Assembly: GCA_963557075.1 (NCBI GenBank)
Contig: CAUWDA010000017.1
Span: 1-49,153, forward strand
Direction: 5' to 3'
Origin: Flavonifractor sp963557075
GTDB taxonomy: Bacteria > Bacillota > Clostridia > Oscillospirales > Oscillospiraceae
Length of the DNA stretch: 49,153 nucleotides
The notes under the pieces were generated by a model. That model did no database searches and was not told where the DNA came from. It worked only from the letters and a program-made list of their open reading frames with translations. Positions 31,375-40,109 of this stretch are shown here, piece after piece (within the stretch, counting starts at the first letter, position 1; each line of letters opens with the position of its first letter). The translations under genes were made by a program, and so were the position numbers.

Positions 31375-32394
31375 TTATCTTACCAGCTTCTTTTCCACCA
31401 GGTCCACCAGCATGCCCACCTTGTGCATCAGGGCGTCGAACTTCTGGGGGGTGAGGGACTGCTGTCCGTCACATCTGGCGTGGGCCGGGTCGTTGTGGAC
31501 CTCGATGATGAGACCGTCGGCCCCCGCCGCCACGGCGGCCAGCGCCAGCGGCTCCACCATCCAGTACATGCCCGCAGCGTGGGAGGGGTCCACGATAACA
31601 GGCAGATGGCTCATCTGCTTGATGGCGGGGATGGCAGATACGTCCAGGGTATTGCGGGTGTAAGTCTCAAAGGTACGCACACCCCGCTCGCAGAGGATGA
31701 CGTTCTCGTTGCCGGAAGCCATGATGTACTCAGCGGACATGATCCATTCCTCATAGGTATTGGACAGGCCCCGCTTGAGCAGGATGGGCTTGCTCATCTT
31801 GCCCACCTCTTTGAGCAGCTCAAAGTTTTGCATATTGCGGGCGCCCACCTGGACCACGTCCACCTCCCGCTCGAAGAGGTCGGCCATCCGGGGGTCCATG
31901 ATCTCAGTGACGATGGGCAGGCCGGTCCTGGCCCGGGCCTCCATCAGCAGGTCCAGGCCTGCGGTGCCCATGCCCTGGAAGGAGTAGGGGGAGGTGCGGG
32001 GCTTGAAGGCGCCGCCCCGCAGCAGGGATGCGCCGGAGCGCTTTACATCCTCAGCCACAGCACAGATCTGCTCCTCGCTCTCCACGGAACAGGGACCGGC
32101 GATGACGGAAAAATGGCCCCCGCCGATTTTGGCATTGCCCACGCTTACCACCGTGTCCTCCGGGTGGAACTTGCGGTTGGCCTTCTTATAGGGCTCCTGC
32201 ACCCGCATGACCCGCTCCACGTTGGGGTCGATGGAGATCTTGTCCATGTCCACCGCGGTGGTGTCGCCCACCAGGCCCAGAATGGTGCAGCCCACGCCGT
32301 TGGTGACCCCCACCTCCAGGCCCTGCTCCTTCAGCTTACCTACCAGCGCCTCGATATCCGCCTGACGGGTACCGGGCTTCATAACAACTACCAT
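31375..32394 (-). CDS. aroF: 3-deoxy-7-phosphoheptulonate (DAHP) synthase, type I beta
   Basis: A 339-residue enzyme for the first step of aromatic amino acid synthesis. An N-terminal ferredoxin-like regulatory domain (residues 1-70, MVVVMKPGTRQADIEALVGK) precedes the TIM-barrel with FSVIAGPCSVESEEQICAVA, LLRGGAFKPRTSPYSFQGMG and VIVDPSHAAG. This domain order is typical of type I beta enzymes such as that of Thermotoga, where the extra domain mediates feedback inhibition. The ATG at 32394 follows GGAAG. The gene is controlled by an upstream aromatic leader peptide and terminator, placing the whole operon under attenuation. Confidence 0.96.
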   Translation of the reverse strand: MVVVMKPGTRQADIEALVGKLKEQGLEVGVTNGVGCTILGLVGDTTAVDMDKISIDPNVERVMRVQEPYKKANRKFHPEDTVVSVGNAKIGGGHFSVIAGPCSVESEEQICAVAEDVKRSGASLLRGGAFKPRTSPYSFQGMGTAGLDLLMEARARTGLPIVTEIMDPRMADLFEREVDVVQVGARNMQNFELLKEVGKMSKPILLKRGLSNTYEEWIMSAEYIMASGNENVILCERGVRTFETYTRNTLDVSAIPAIKQMSHLPVIVDPSHAAGMYWMVEPLALAAVAAGADGLIIEVHNDPAHARCDGQQSLTPQKFDALMHKVGMLVDLVEKKLVR

Positions 32395-32453
32395 GATGCT
32401 CGCTTCCTTTCCATACAAACGCCCCCGGGGGCGGCGGTCCGCTCCCGGATAGC

Positions 32454-32489
32454 AAAAGGGGCGCCCATTGATGAAATCAATGAGCGCCC
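32454..32489 (-). terminator. Attenuator terminator of the aro operon
   Basis: Minus-strand GGGCGCTCATTGAT and ATCAATGGGCGCCC form a 14-bp stem (one G-U) with a 3-nt loop, followed by CTTTT. It lies between the leader peptide (stop at 32549) and aroF (start 32394). An intermediate GGGCC-TTCCG-GGGCCC hairpin lies just upstream. Confidence 0.85.
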
Positions 32490-32548
32490 TGTCATTTTCC
32501 ACAAGGTCCGATCGGGCCCCGGAAGGCCCGCCCATTCACTCCATCCGC

Positions 32549-32641
32549 TTATTTTCCCATGCCAAAAAGGCCGGCGCCCATAAATCGGGCCCAGCCATAG
32601 GAAAACAGGAAGGATGCAGTTGTGAGGTTCGATACGGACAT
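32549..32641 (-). CDS. Aromatic-rich leader peptide of the aro operon
   Basis: A 30-codon frame about 25 nt after the predicted transcription start, with GAGG before its ATG. Its core SFLFSYGWARF holds Phe11, Phe13, Tyr15, Trp17 and Phe20, and Phe26 follows: six aromatic residues, all three types, in 16 positions. It ends with TAA before a terminator hairpin in front of aroF. This fits ribosome-stalling attenuation: shortage of charged Phe, Tyr or Trp tRNA would hold the ribosome and favour an antiterminator. It was too short for standard gene calls. Evidence is positional and compositional. Confidence 0.75.
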   Translation of the reverse strand: MSVSNLTTASFLFSYGWARFMGAGLFGMGK

Positions 32642-32673
32642 ACCTCTGCGCCTCACTTTTTCAGGTTGGAGAC

Positions 32674-32702
32674 ATTATACCCCCTCCCGTCCGGGATTGC
32701 AA
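32674..32702 (-). promoter_or_regulatory. Promoter of the aro operon
   Basis: Minus-strand TTGCAA (32697-32702), 17-nt spacer, TATAAT (32674-32679). Transcription starts near 32667, about 270 nt before aroF. Confidence 0.8.
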
Positions 32703-32754
32703 CTGCGATTGTGTACAAATGCGTATTTTTCTCGTCCTTCCGGGATCTGTCCAC

Positions 32755-32783
32755 AAAAAGGACCCGGCATTCCTGCCGGGTCC
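32755..32783 (-). terminator. Intrinsic terminator after the MATE gene
   Basis: Minus-strand GGACCCGGCA-GGAA-TGCCGGGTCC, a perfect 10-bp stem followed by TTTTTG. It insulates the aro operon promoter from the upstream MATE gene. Confidence 0.9.
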
Positions 32784-32797
32784 CAGCCTGTTTTCAT

Positions 32798-34174
32798 TCA
32801 AATACCCGCGTGGATCTGCTCGTTCTGGAGCGTCCCCTCCGGCATGTGGCGGAGCATCTGCCACATGCACAGAGCAAAGAGCACCGAGCTGATGGACCAG
32901 GTCAGAGGGTACGCCCAGTACACCACCCGGATATCGGGGATGAGGCGGACGGTGATGGTGATATAGGTGATGCGCAGGGCGCACCACACGGTGAGCATGA
33001 TGGCCATGGGCACGATGGGCCGCCCCATGCCCCGCAGAATGCCGGCGCAGCAGTGGGAGAAGGCCAGCAGGCAGTAGAACAGGGAGACGGTGCGGGCATA
33101 GGCGGTGCCGAAGGCCACCACCTCCGGCTCGCTGTTGAAGGCGGACACCAGCACCGGGGCAGCCAGGAAGATGACGACGCCGATAAGCTCCGCCAGCAGG
33201 GGGCTGCACAACAGGCCGAACTTCATGCCGGAGCGCACCCGGTCAAACTTGCGGGCCCCCACATTCTGGCTGACAAAGGTGGACAGAGCCAACGCAAAGC
33301 AGGTCACCGGCAGGAAGGCGAAGCCCTCAATGCGGCTGTAGGCGCCGCAGCCGGCCATGGCCGCCGAGTCGAAGGCGTTGATATTGGCCTGGACGATGAC
33401 GTTGGCCAGAGAGACCACCGAGCTCTGCACGCCGGAGGGGATACCCAGGGTGATGATCCGCTTAAAGGTAGGCCCCTCAAAGCGCACCCGCCGCCAGTTC
33501 ACCCGGTAGCCCGCACGGGTCAGGGTCAGCTTGCGGAAGGCCAGGAAGGCGGCCAGGCTCTGACTGATGATGGTAGCCAGGGCGGCGCTGCCCACCCCCC
33601 GGTGAAGCACGGCCACGAAGAACAAGTCCAGCACCACGTTGGTGACAGAGGCCACAATGAGGTATTTCATGGGGCTTCGGCTGTCCCCCACCGACTGGAG
33701 GATGCTGGCCCCCATATTGTAGAGCACCACGGCGGAGGAGCCGCAGAAGTAGATCCGGAAGTACAGGACGGAATTTTCAATGACGTCAGCAGGGGTGCCG
33801 ATCCACTTTAAGATCTGAGGCGTCAGAATGACCCCCACCGCCGTCAGCACCACGCCCGCCGTCAGGCCCAGGGCCACGGTGGTGTGGACCGCCCGTTCCA
33901 TATTGTCCTCATCCTCCGCCCCGTAGTAGCGGGCGATCAGAACTCCCGCGCCCAGAGACACACCGTTGATAAAGCCCACCATCAGCAGGATCATGCTGCT
34001 GGAGGAGCTGACCGCCGCCAGGGCGGACCGGCCGATAAAGTTGCCTACAATGAGGGAATCCACCGCATTGTACAGCTGCTGGAACAGGTTGCTGAAAAAG
34101 ATGGGCAGGGCAAAGGCCAGCATCTTTCTGGGAACGCTGCCCTCGGTCAGGCGATTCTGTTCATTGGGTCCCAC
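32798..34174 (-). CDS. MATE family efflux transporter
   Basis: A 458-residue protein with 12 predicted transmembrane helices in two homologous halves. The N-half has FFSNLFQQLYNAVDSLIVGN and the C-half the matching GIPSGVQSSVVSLANVIVQA, typical of DinF-like MATE exporters that drive drugs or metabolites out with Na+ or H+. Start is GTG at 34174, preceded by GGAG. Divergent from dpaA. The substrate cannot be predicted. The second MATE gene at 37196 is only distantly similar. Confidence 0.9.
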   Translation of the reverse strand: MGPNEQNRLTEGSVPRKMLAFALPIFFSNLFQQLYNAVDSLIVGNFIGRSALAAVSSSSSMILLMVGFINGVSLGAGVLIARYYGAEDEDNMERAVHTTVALGLTAGVVLTAVGVILTPQILKWIGTPADVIENSVLYFRIYFCGSSAVVLYNMGASILQSVGDSRSPMKYLIVASVTNVVLDLFFVAVLHRGVGSAALATIISQSLAAFLAFRKLTLTRAGYRVNWRRVRFEGPTFKRIITLGIPSGVQSSVVSLANVIVQANINAFDSAAMAGCGAYSRIEGFAFLPVTCFALALSTFVSQNVGARKFDRVRSGMKFGLLCSPLLAELIGVVIFLAAPVLVSAFNSEPEVVAFGTAYARTVSLFYCLLAFSHCCAGILRGMGRPIVPMAIMLTVWCALRITYITITVRLIPDIRVVYWAYPLTWSISSVLFALCMWQMLRHMPEGTLQNEQIHAGI

Positions 34175-34247
34175 CGGTGATCATCTCCACTCTCTCTAAC
34201 TGTATGCTTATTATTAGCCAACAGGGCAAAAATGTCAAGGCGGCCCA

Positions 34248-34277
34248 GGCACCCTTTCTGCCGGAGGGCATAGGATG
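34248..34277 (+). promoter_or_regulatory. Candidate sigma-K promoter of dpaA-dpaB
   Basis: GGCACC (34248-34253), a 14-nt spacer and GCATAGGATG (34268-34277) resemble the sigma-K consensus of (G)CAC and GCATANNNTA. Dipicolinate synthase genes belong to the mother-cell sigma-K regulon in B. subtilis. The last position is G rather than A. Confidence 0.5.
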
Positions 34278-34308
34278 GTGCAGTCACTGGAAACGGAGGG
34301 CACACGCC

Positions 34309-35181
34309 ATGAGACATGAACTGAATCTGTGGGTGGCGGGAGGTGATCTGCGGCAGGCCAAACTGGCGGAGCTGCTGGCCGCCGACGGCCACACGGTACA
34401 TACCTGGGCGCTGGAACGGCAGGGCCCTCTGGAGGGCGTCCGGACGGAGGCGGACCCCTCCGGTTCGGAGCTGGCCGACTGTCTGATCCTGCCCCTGCCG
34501 GCAGAGGAGGAGAGCGGGCTGCTCCACGCGCCCCTGTCCGACAGGCCCAGACCGCTGGCAGAGCTGCTGGCCCCCCTGCGGCCCGGCCAGCTGGTGTGCG
34601 CCGGGATGGCCGGCCCTGTTCTCACCGCGCTGGCCGCGGAGCGGGGTCTGGTCCTTCAGGACTATTTTGCCCGAGAGGAGCTGGCGGTGGCCAACGCGGT
34701 GCCCACCGCCGAGGGGGCCATCCAGATCGCCCTGGAGGAGCTGCCCATCACCCTCCACGGGGCCCGGGTGCTGGTCATCGGCTTCGGCCGGGTGGGTAAG
34801 GCCCTCGCCCAGCGGCTGGCCGGCCTGGGCGCCAGGGTGAGCGTGGCCGCCCGCAAGTGGTCCGACCTGGCCTGGGCGGAGAGCTGCGGCTACTGCGGGG
34901 AGCGGACGGAGCAGCTGGCAGGCTGGCTGTGCGGCTATGATCTGGTGGTCAACACCGTCCCCGCCCCGGTGCTGGGCCGGGCCGAGCTGGCCGACCTGAA
35001 GCAAGGCTGTCTGGTCATCGACCTGGCCTCCAGGCCGGGGGGCGTGGACTTTGACGCCGCCGCGCAGCTGGGCGTAAAGGCCATCTGGGCCCTGTCCCTG
35101 CCCGGTAAAGTAGCGCCGGTGACGGCGGGCCGGTGCATCCAGACCACCATTTACAACATCTTGCGGGAAATGGGAGTGTGA
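34309..35181 (+). CDS. dpaA: Dipicolinate synthase subunit A
   Basis: A 290-residue protein (SpoVFA family) that with DpaB makes dipicolinic acid from the lysine-pathway intermediate dihydrodipicolinate or its hydrated form, in the mother cell during sporulation. The N-terminal half resembles the family domain (LNLWVAGGDLRQAKLAELLA) and the C-terminal half is a Rossmann domain with VLVIGFGRVGKALAQRLAGL and VNTVPAPVLG. The ATG at 34309 has GGAGG 9 nt upstream. dpaB follows after 2 nt. The pair shows the organism can form dipicolinate-containing spores. Confidence 0.93.
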   Translation: MRHELNLWVAGGDLRQAKLAELLAADGHTVHTWALERQGPLEGVRTEADPSGSELADCLILPLPAEEESGLLHAPLSDRPRPLAELLAPLRPGQLVCAGMAGPVLTALAAERGLVLQDYFAREELAVANAVPTAEGAIQIALEELPITLHGARVLVIGFGRVGKALAQRLAGLGARVSVAARKWSDLAWAESCGYCGERTEQLAGWLCGYDLVVNTVPAPVLGRAELADLKQGCLVIDLASRPGGVDFDAAAQLGVKAIWALSLPGKVAPVTAGRCIQTTIYNILREMGV

Positions 35182-35183
35182 GT

Positions 35184-35768
35184 ATGGAACATATCAAAGT
35201 GGGGTTTGCCTTCTGCGGGTCCTTTTGCACATACAGCATGGCCATGACGGCGCTGGAGCGGGTGAAGGCCCGGTTCGGGGACGTGACCCCCATCATCTCC
35301 GAGTCCGCCGCCGCCAACGACACCCGGTTCGGTCCGGCCCATGAGTTCATGCGGGAGATGGAGCGCATCTGTGACAAGCGGGTCATCGACACGCTGGTAA
35401 AAGCGGAGCCCATCGGCCCCAAAAAGCTGCTGGATGTGCTGGTGATCTGCCCCTGCACCGGCAACACCCTGGCAAAGCTGGCAAACGGCGTCACCGACAC
35501 CTCGGTTACCATGGCGGCCAAGGCCCATCTGCGCAACGGCCGCCCTCTTGTGATCTGCCCCGCCACCAACGACGGCCTGGCCGCCTCGGCCCGAAACATC
35601 GGAACGCTGCTGGACAGAAAGCACGTCTACTTCGTCCCCTTCCGCCAGGATGACCCTGCGGGCAAGCCCACCTCCCTGGTGGCCGACTTCTCCCTGGTGC
35701 CCGATGCCATCGCCGCCGCTCTGGAGGGCCGTCAGCTCCAGCCCCTGCTGCTGGGCAGCCCCGCCTGA
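35184..35768 (+). CDS. dpaB: Dipicolinate synthase subunit B
   Basis: A 194-residue flavoprotein-like subunit (SpoVFB family). VGFAFCGSFCTYSMAMTALE at the N-terminus and DVLVICPCTGNTLAKLANGV and PLVICPATNDGLAASARNIG match the flavin-binding PPC-decarboxylase-like fold. It begins 2 nt after the dpaA stop, so translation is coupled, and ends at a strong bidirectional terminator. Confidence 0.94.
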   Translation: MEHIKVGFAFCGSFCTYSMAMTALERVKARFGDVTPIISESAAANDTRFGPAHEFMREMERICDKRVIDTLVKAEPIGPKKLLDVLVICPCTGNTLAKLANGVTDTSVTMAAKAHLRNGRPLVICPATNDGLAASARNIGTLLDRKHVYFVPFRQDDPAGKPTSLVADFSLVPDAIAAALEGRQLQPLLLGSPA

Positions 35769-35772
35769 GAGT

Positions 35773-35806
35773 AAAAAAGCCTGCCGCAATGCGGCAGGCT
35801 TTTTTA
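35773..35806. terminator. Bidirectional terminator between dpaB and icd
   Basis: A perfect stem AAAAAAGCCTGCCGC-AATG-CGGCAGGCTTTTTT-type palindrome with A and T runs on both sides, serving the convergent dpaB and icd genes. Confidence 0.9.
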
Positions 35807-35817
35807 CTATGATGTAC

Positions 35818-37026
35818 TCAGGCCTCCAGCTTGGCTCGGATGGCCTTCAGGAACTCCAGAGAGTTGACGCCCCGGGCGGGGGTCTCCCCCTCCCACAGGC
35901 CAACCAGGTCGCGGGTCATGACGCCGCCCTCGATGGTGTCGATGGTGGCGCGCTCCAGCTTGTCGGCAAAGGCCATCAGATCGGCGTTGCCGTCCAGCTC
36001 GCCCCGCTTGCGCAGGGCGCCGGTCCAGGCGAAGAGAGTGGCCACCGGGTTGGTGGAGGTCTCCTCCCCCTTCAGATATTTATAGTAGTGGCGGGTAACG
36101 GTGCCGTGGGCGGCCTCGTACTCATAGTTGCCGTCAGGGCTGACCAGCACGGAGGTCATCATGGCCAGGGAGCCGAAGGCGGTGGACACCATGTCGCTCA
36201 TCACGTCGCCGTCGTAATTCTTGCAGGCCCAGATAAAGCCGCCCTGGGAGCGGACCACGCGGGCCACGGCGTCGTCAATGAGGGTGTAGAAGTACTCGAT
36301 GCCCAGCTCGTCGAACTTGGCCTTGTACTGCTCGTCGAAGATCTCCTGGAAGATGTCCTTGAAGGTGTGGTCATACTTCTTTGAGATGGTGTCCTTGGTG
36401 GCAAACCACAGGTCCTGCCTGGTGTCGATGGCGTACTGGAAGCAGGCGTGGGCAAAGGAGCGGATGGAGCTGTCCTTGTTGTACTGGCCCTGGAGCACGC
36501 CGCCGCACTCGAAGTCATAGACCGTCTGGCGGAACTGCTCCTTGCCGTCCTCACCGGTGAACACCAGCTCGGCCTTGCCGGGGCCGGGCACCCGGTACTC
36601 GGTGGATTTGTACACATCGCCGTAGGCGTGGCGGGCGATGGTGATGGGGCGTTTCCAGGTCTTGACCACCGGAGAGATCCCCTTGACCATGATGGGGGCG
36701 CGGAACACGGTGCCGTCCAGAATGGCCCGGATGGTGCCGTTGGGAGACTTCCACATCTGGGAGAGCTTGTACTCCTCCACCCGCTGGGCGTTGGGGGTAA
36801 TGGTGGCGCACTTGACCGCCACGCCGTACTTCTTGGTGGCCTCGGCGGAGTCCACGGTCACCTGGTCCCCAGTCTCCTCCCGGTGGGGCAGGCCCAGGTC
36901 ATAATATTCGGTCTTCAGGTCGATGAAGGGCAGCAGCAGCTCGTCCTTGATCTGCTGCCACAGCACCCGGGTCATCTCGTCGCCGTCCATCTCCACCAGA
37001 GGGGTGGTCATCTGAATCTTTTCCAT
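35818..37026 (-). CDS. icd: NADP-dependent isocitrate dehydrogenase
   Basis: A 402-residue enzyme of the homodimeric subfamily II type, oxidising isocitrate to 2-oxoglutarate. The N-terminus MTTPLVEMDGDEMTRVLWQQ, the substrate loop SPNGTIRAILDGTVFRAPI, the metal ligands in WACKNYDGDVMSDM and the NADP-binding YEAAHGTVTRHY are present. Start at 37026 after GGAGGAGACC. It supplies 2-oxoglutarate for glutamate synthesis. It has its own promoter divergent from a MATE gene. Confidence 0.96.
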   Translation of the reverse strand: MEKIQMTTPLVEMDGDEMTRVLWQQIKDELLLPFIDLKTEYYDLGLPHREETGDQVTVDSAEATKKYGVAVKCATITPNAQRVEEYKLSQMWKSPNGTIRAILDGTVFRAPIMVKGISPVVKTWKRPITIARHAYGDVYKSTEYRVPGPGKAELVFTGEDGKEQFRQTVYDFECGGVLQGQYNKDSSIRSFAHACFQYAIDTRQDLWFATKDTISKKYDHTFKDIFQEIFDEQYKAKFDELGIEYFYTLIDDAVARVVRSQGGFIWACKNYDGDVMSDMVSTAFGSLAMMTSVLVSPDGNYEYEAAHGTVTRHYYKYLKGEETSTNPVATLFAWTGALRKRGELDGNADLMAFADKLERATIDTIEGGVMTRDLVGLWEGETPARGVNSLEFLKAIRAKLEA

Positions 37027-37060
37027 GGTCTCCTCCTTGCGTCGGCTGGATTTTGGGAAA

Positions 37061-37089
37061 ATTATACCCCCATTCCTGTAAAAACGCAA
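37061..37089 (-). promoter_or_regulatory. Promoter of icd
   Basis: Minus-strand TTGCGT (37084-37089), 17-nt spacer, TATAAT (37061-37066), about 35 nt before the ATG. Confidence 0.7.
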
Positions 37090-37125
37090 GCGGCACATGG
37101 GCCTCCTTCCTGTGGGTTTTGCCCA

Positions 37126-37155
37126 TTGCGGCCTGGCAGGCAGCGGGAGTATACT
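37126..37155 (+). promoter_or_regulatory. Promoter of the second MATE gene
   Basis: TTGCGG (37126-37131), 18-nt spacer, TATACT (37150-37155), about 35 nt before the GTG start. Confidence 0.6.
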
Positions 37156-37195
37156 TTTAAAACATGCAGTCTGACAGAGAGAGAGGGGACTCCCC

Positions 37196-38515
37196 GTGTT
37201 CAATCAACAGGCCCTGAAAAAACTCATTATCCCCCTGATCATCGAGCAGTTCCTTTCCGCTATGGTGGGTATGGCCGATATCATGATGGTGTCCTCCGCC
37301 GGAGAGGCCGCCGTATCCAGCGTGGCCCTGGTGGATCTGATCAATGTGCTCATCATCCATGTCTTTGCCGCCCTGGCCACCGGCGGCGCAGTGGTATGCG
37401 CCCAGTCCATCGGCGCGGAGCACCTGGAGCGGGCCAACCGGGCCGCCAACCAGCTGATGTACATCGTCACCGCTGCGTCTCTTCTCATTATGGCCTTTTC
37501 CCTGGCCCTGTGCCGCCCTCTGCTGGGGCTGCTCTTCGGCCAGGTGGAGCCGGCGGTCATGGAGGGCGCGGTGACCTACTTCATCATCTCCGCCCTGTCC
37601 TATCCCTTTATCGCCCTGTACAACGGCTGCGCCGCTCTGCTGCGGTCTATGGGCAACTCCAGGGCCTCCATGTACGTCTCCGCCTGGATGAACGGCCAGA
37701 ATGTGGCGGGCAACGCCATCTTCGTGTTCCTCCTCCACCGGGGGGTGGACGGCGTGGCCCTGTCCTCCCTGCTCTCCCGCATGGCAGCCGCCGCCATCAT
37801 GCTGGTCCTTCTCCACAGCCGCCGCAACCCGGTGCGGGTGTCCGGCCTGCTCAAATTCCGGTTCGACCCGCCCATGATGGGCCGCATCCTGCGCATCGGC
37901 GTCCCCAACGGGCTGGAGAACTGCTTTTTCCAGCTGGGCCGGGTGCTGCTGGTCAGCATGATCTCCACCTTCGGCACCGCACAGACCGCCGCCAACGCGG
38001 TGGCCAACAACATTGACAACTTCGGCGTCATTCCCGGCTCCGCCATGGGGCTGGCCCTCATTACCGTGATAGGCCAGTGTGTGGGGGCGGAGGCCTGGGA
38101 CCAGGTCCGCGCCTACACCGTAAAGCTGGTCAAGCTGACGTATCTCTTTACCTGGCTCCTCAACGGGGCCCTGCTGCTGGGCCTGCCCCTCATCCTCCGC
38201 CTGTACAGCCTGACCCCCGAGACCCAGTGGTACGCCGCCGCGCTCATCTTCATCCACAACGGCTGCGCCATGCTGCTCTGGCCGCTGGCCTTTACCATGC
38301 CCAACGCCCTGCGGGCCGCTGGCGACGTGAAGGTGCCCATGCTCATCTCCGTCTGCTCCATGGTCATCGTCCGGCTGGGGTTCAGCTACGTTCTGGGGGT
38401 CCACTTCGGCCTGGGGGTCATCGGCGTCTGGATCGCTATGGTGGGGGATTGGATCGTACGCACCCTCTTCTTTGTGCTGCGGGCCCGGCAAAAGCTGTGG
38501 CTGGAGCACCCCTGA
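37196..38515 (+). CDS. MATE family efflux transporter
   Basis: A 439-residue membrane protein with 12 helices. The first helix LIIPLIIEQFLSAMVGMADI and the second-half equivalent RIGVPNGLENCFFQLGRVLL are typical of the MATE fold. Start is GTG at 37196 with GAGGGGA upstream; no ATG fits better. It sits upstream of asnA, which has its own promoter. Substrate unknown; divergence from the MATE protein at 32.8 kb indicates a separate function. Confidence 0.9.
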   Translation: MFNQQALKKLIIPLIIEQFLSAMVGMADIMMVSSAGEAAVSSVALVDLINVLIIHVFAALATGGAVVCAQSIGAEHLERANRAANQLMYIVTAASLLIMAFSLALCRPLLGLLFGQVEPAVMEGAVTYFIISALSYPFIALYNGCAALLRSMGNSRASMYVSAWMNGQNVAGNAIFVFLLHRGVDGVALSSLLSRMAAAAIMLVLLHSRRNPVRVSGLLKFRFDPPMMGRILRIGVPNGLENCFFQLGRVLLVSMISTFGTAQTAANAVANNIDNFGVIPGSAMGLALITVIGQCVGAEAWDQVRAYTVKLVKLTYLFTWLLNGALLLGLPLILRLYSLTPETQWYAAALIFIHNGCAMLLWPLAFTMPNALRAAGDVKVPMLISVCSMVIVRLGFSYVLGVHFGLGVIGVWIAMVGDWIVRTLFFVLRARQKLWLEHP

Positions 38516-38519
38516 GGGC

Positions 38520-38548
38520 TTGTGCTCCGGGCGCTTTTCCTGTATAAT
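38520..38548 (+). promoter_or_regulatory. Promoter of asnA
   Basis: TTGTGC (38520-38525), 17-nt spacer, TATAAT (38543-38548), 40 nt before the ATG and directly after the MATE stop. Confidence 0.7.
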
Positions 38549-38588
38549 GTGTTGCATTGTATCCATTGAAGGTAAGGAGTGCTGCGCC

Positions 38589-39602
38589 ATGCTGCAAACT
38601 GTCATTCCCCAGGGGTATGCCCCCTGTTTGAATCTGTACGACACCCAGAAGGCCATCGGCCTGCTCAAGCGCCTGTTTGAGGACACGCTGGGCGGCGCCC
38701 TCCACCTGCGCCGGGTGTCCGCCCCCCTGTTCGTGGAGGCGTCCACCGGCCTCAACGACGACCTGAACGGCGTGGAGCGGGCCGTGTCCTTCGATATTCC
38801 CGACGCCGGGCGGGACGCCCAGGTGGTCCATTCCCTGGCCAAGTGGAAACGGATGGCCCTGTACCGCTATCAGTTCTCCGTGGGCGAGGGCCTGTACACC
38901 GATATGAACGCCATCCGCCGGGACGAGGAGCTGGACAATCTGCACTCGGTCTATGTGGACCAGTGGGACTGGGAGAAGGTCATCGCCCCCCGGGACCGGA
39001 CGGAGGACTATCTGAAAGAGACGGTGCGCACCATCGTAGGGGCCATGGTGGAGACCCAGTCCACCCTCCGCTCCGTTTTCCCCCAGCTCACCGCCCTGCC
39101 CCCTCTGGATGCCGACGTGTCCTTCGTCACCACCCAGGAGCTGGAGGACCTCTGGCCCGACCTCTCCTCCAAAGAGCGGGAGGACGCCTGGGTACGGACC
39201 CACCCCACCACCTTCCTGATGGGGATCGGCGGCCCCCTCAAGTCGGGCAAGCCCCACGACGGCCGCGCCCCCGACTACGACGACTGGACCCTCAACGGAG
39301 ACATCCTGCTGTGGAATCCGGTGCTGGAGCGGGCCTTTGAGATCTCCTCCATGGGCATCCGGGTAGACCCGGCGGCCATGGACCGCCAGCTGAAATATGC
39401 CGGCTGCGACAGCCGCCGGACGCTGTCCTTCCACAAGATGCTGCTGGAGGGCAAGCTGCCCCTGACCATCGGCGGCGGTATCGGCCAGTCCCGGCTGTGC
39501 ATGCTGCTGCTGGGCAAGGCCCACATCGGCGAAGTCCAGGCCTCCGTCTGGGACGAGCAGACCATGCAGGCCTGCCAGGACGCAGGCGTCATCCTGCTGT
39601 AA
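38589..39602 (+). CDS. asnA: Aspartate-ammonia ligase
   Basis: A 337-residue ammonia-dependent asparagine synthetase related to class II aminoacyl-tRNA synthetases. Motifs: VSAPLFVEASTGLNDDLNGV near residue 43, HSLAKWKRMAL, GLYTDMNAIRRDEELDN, YVDQWDWEKVI and GGGIGQSRLCMLLLGKAHIG near the C-terminus. The ATG at 38589 follows AAGGAG. A DUF3842 gene follows after 14 nt, probably in the same transcript. Confidence 0.97.
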   Translation: MLQTVIPQGYAPCLNLYDTQKAIGLLKRLFEDTLGGALHLRRVSAPLFVEASTGLNDDLNGVERAVSFDIPDAGRDAQVVHSLAKWKRMALYRYQFSVGEGLYTDMNAIRRDEELDNLHSVYVDQWDWEKVIAPRDRTEDYLKETVRTIVGAMVETQSTLRSVFPQLTALPPLDADVSFVTTQELEDLWPDLSSKEREDAWVRTHPTTFLMGIGGPLKSGKPHDGRAPDYDDWTLNGDILLWNPVLERAFEISSMGIRVDPAAMDRQLKYAGCDSRRTLSFHKMLLEGKLPLTIGGGIGQSRLCMLLLGKAHIGEVQASVWDEQTMQACQDAGVILL

Positions 39603-39616
39603 GTGGGGGCAACGCG

Positions 39617-40027
39617 ATGGAGATATTGGTAGTAGACGGCCAGGGGGGGCGGATCGGCCAACAGCTGGTGCGGGGCATCACTACCCGGCATCCCTCTCTG
39701 CGGGTCTCCGCAGTGGGCACCAACAGTCTGGCCACTGCCGCCATGCTGAAGGGGGGCGCCGCTCAGGGCGCCACCGGCGAGAACGCCCTTCTGGTGGCCT
39801 GCCGCAAAGCCGACGTGATCCTGGGCCCACTGGGCATCGTCATCGCCGACGCTCTGCTGGGGGAGATCTCCCCCGCCATGGCCGTCGCGGTGGGGCAGTC
39901 CCCGGCCAAAAAGATCCTTATCCCCATGAACCAGTGCGACAACATCGTGGCCGGGGCGGAGGATCTGCCGGTGGGCAGACTGCTGGACAGCGCTCTGGCA
40001 GAGCTGGACAGGCTGCTGGGCCAGTGA
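39617..40027 (+). CDS. DUF3842 family protein
   Basis: A 136-residue protein with a Rossmann-like start (MEILVVDGQGGRIGQQLV) and ADVILGPLGIVIADALLGEI, matching the DUF3842 family common in Clostridia; no biochemical role is established. It follows asnA closely and ends at a strong terminator. The glycine-rich start suggests nucleotide binding, but this is inference. Confidence 0.8.
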   Translation: MEILVVDGQGGRIGQQLVRGITTRHPSLRVSAVGTNSLATAAMLKGGAAQGATGENALLVACRKADVILGPLGIVIADALLGEISPAMAVAVGQSPAKKILIPMNQCDNIVAGAEDLPVGRLLDSALAELDRLLGQ

Positions 40028-40109
40028 GCCCGCATCGCGCCGTTTGCACAGCGGCCGCCTTGAAGCCGCCTGCTTTCCGCAGCACATCCTTTCTAATTTA
40101 ACAGTCCGA

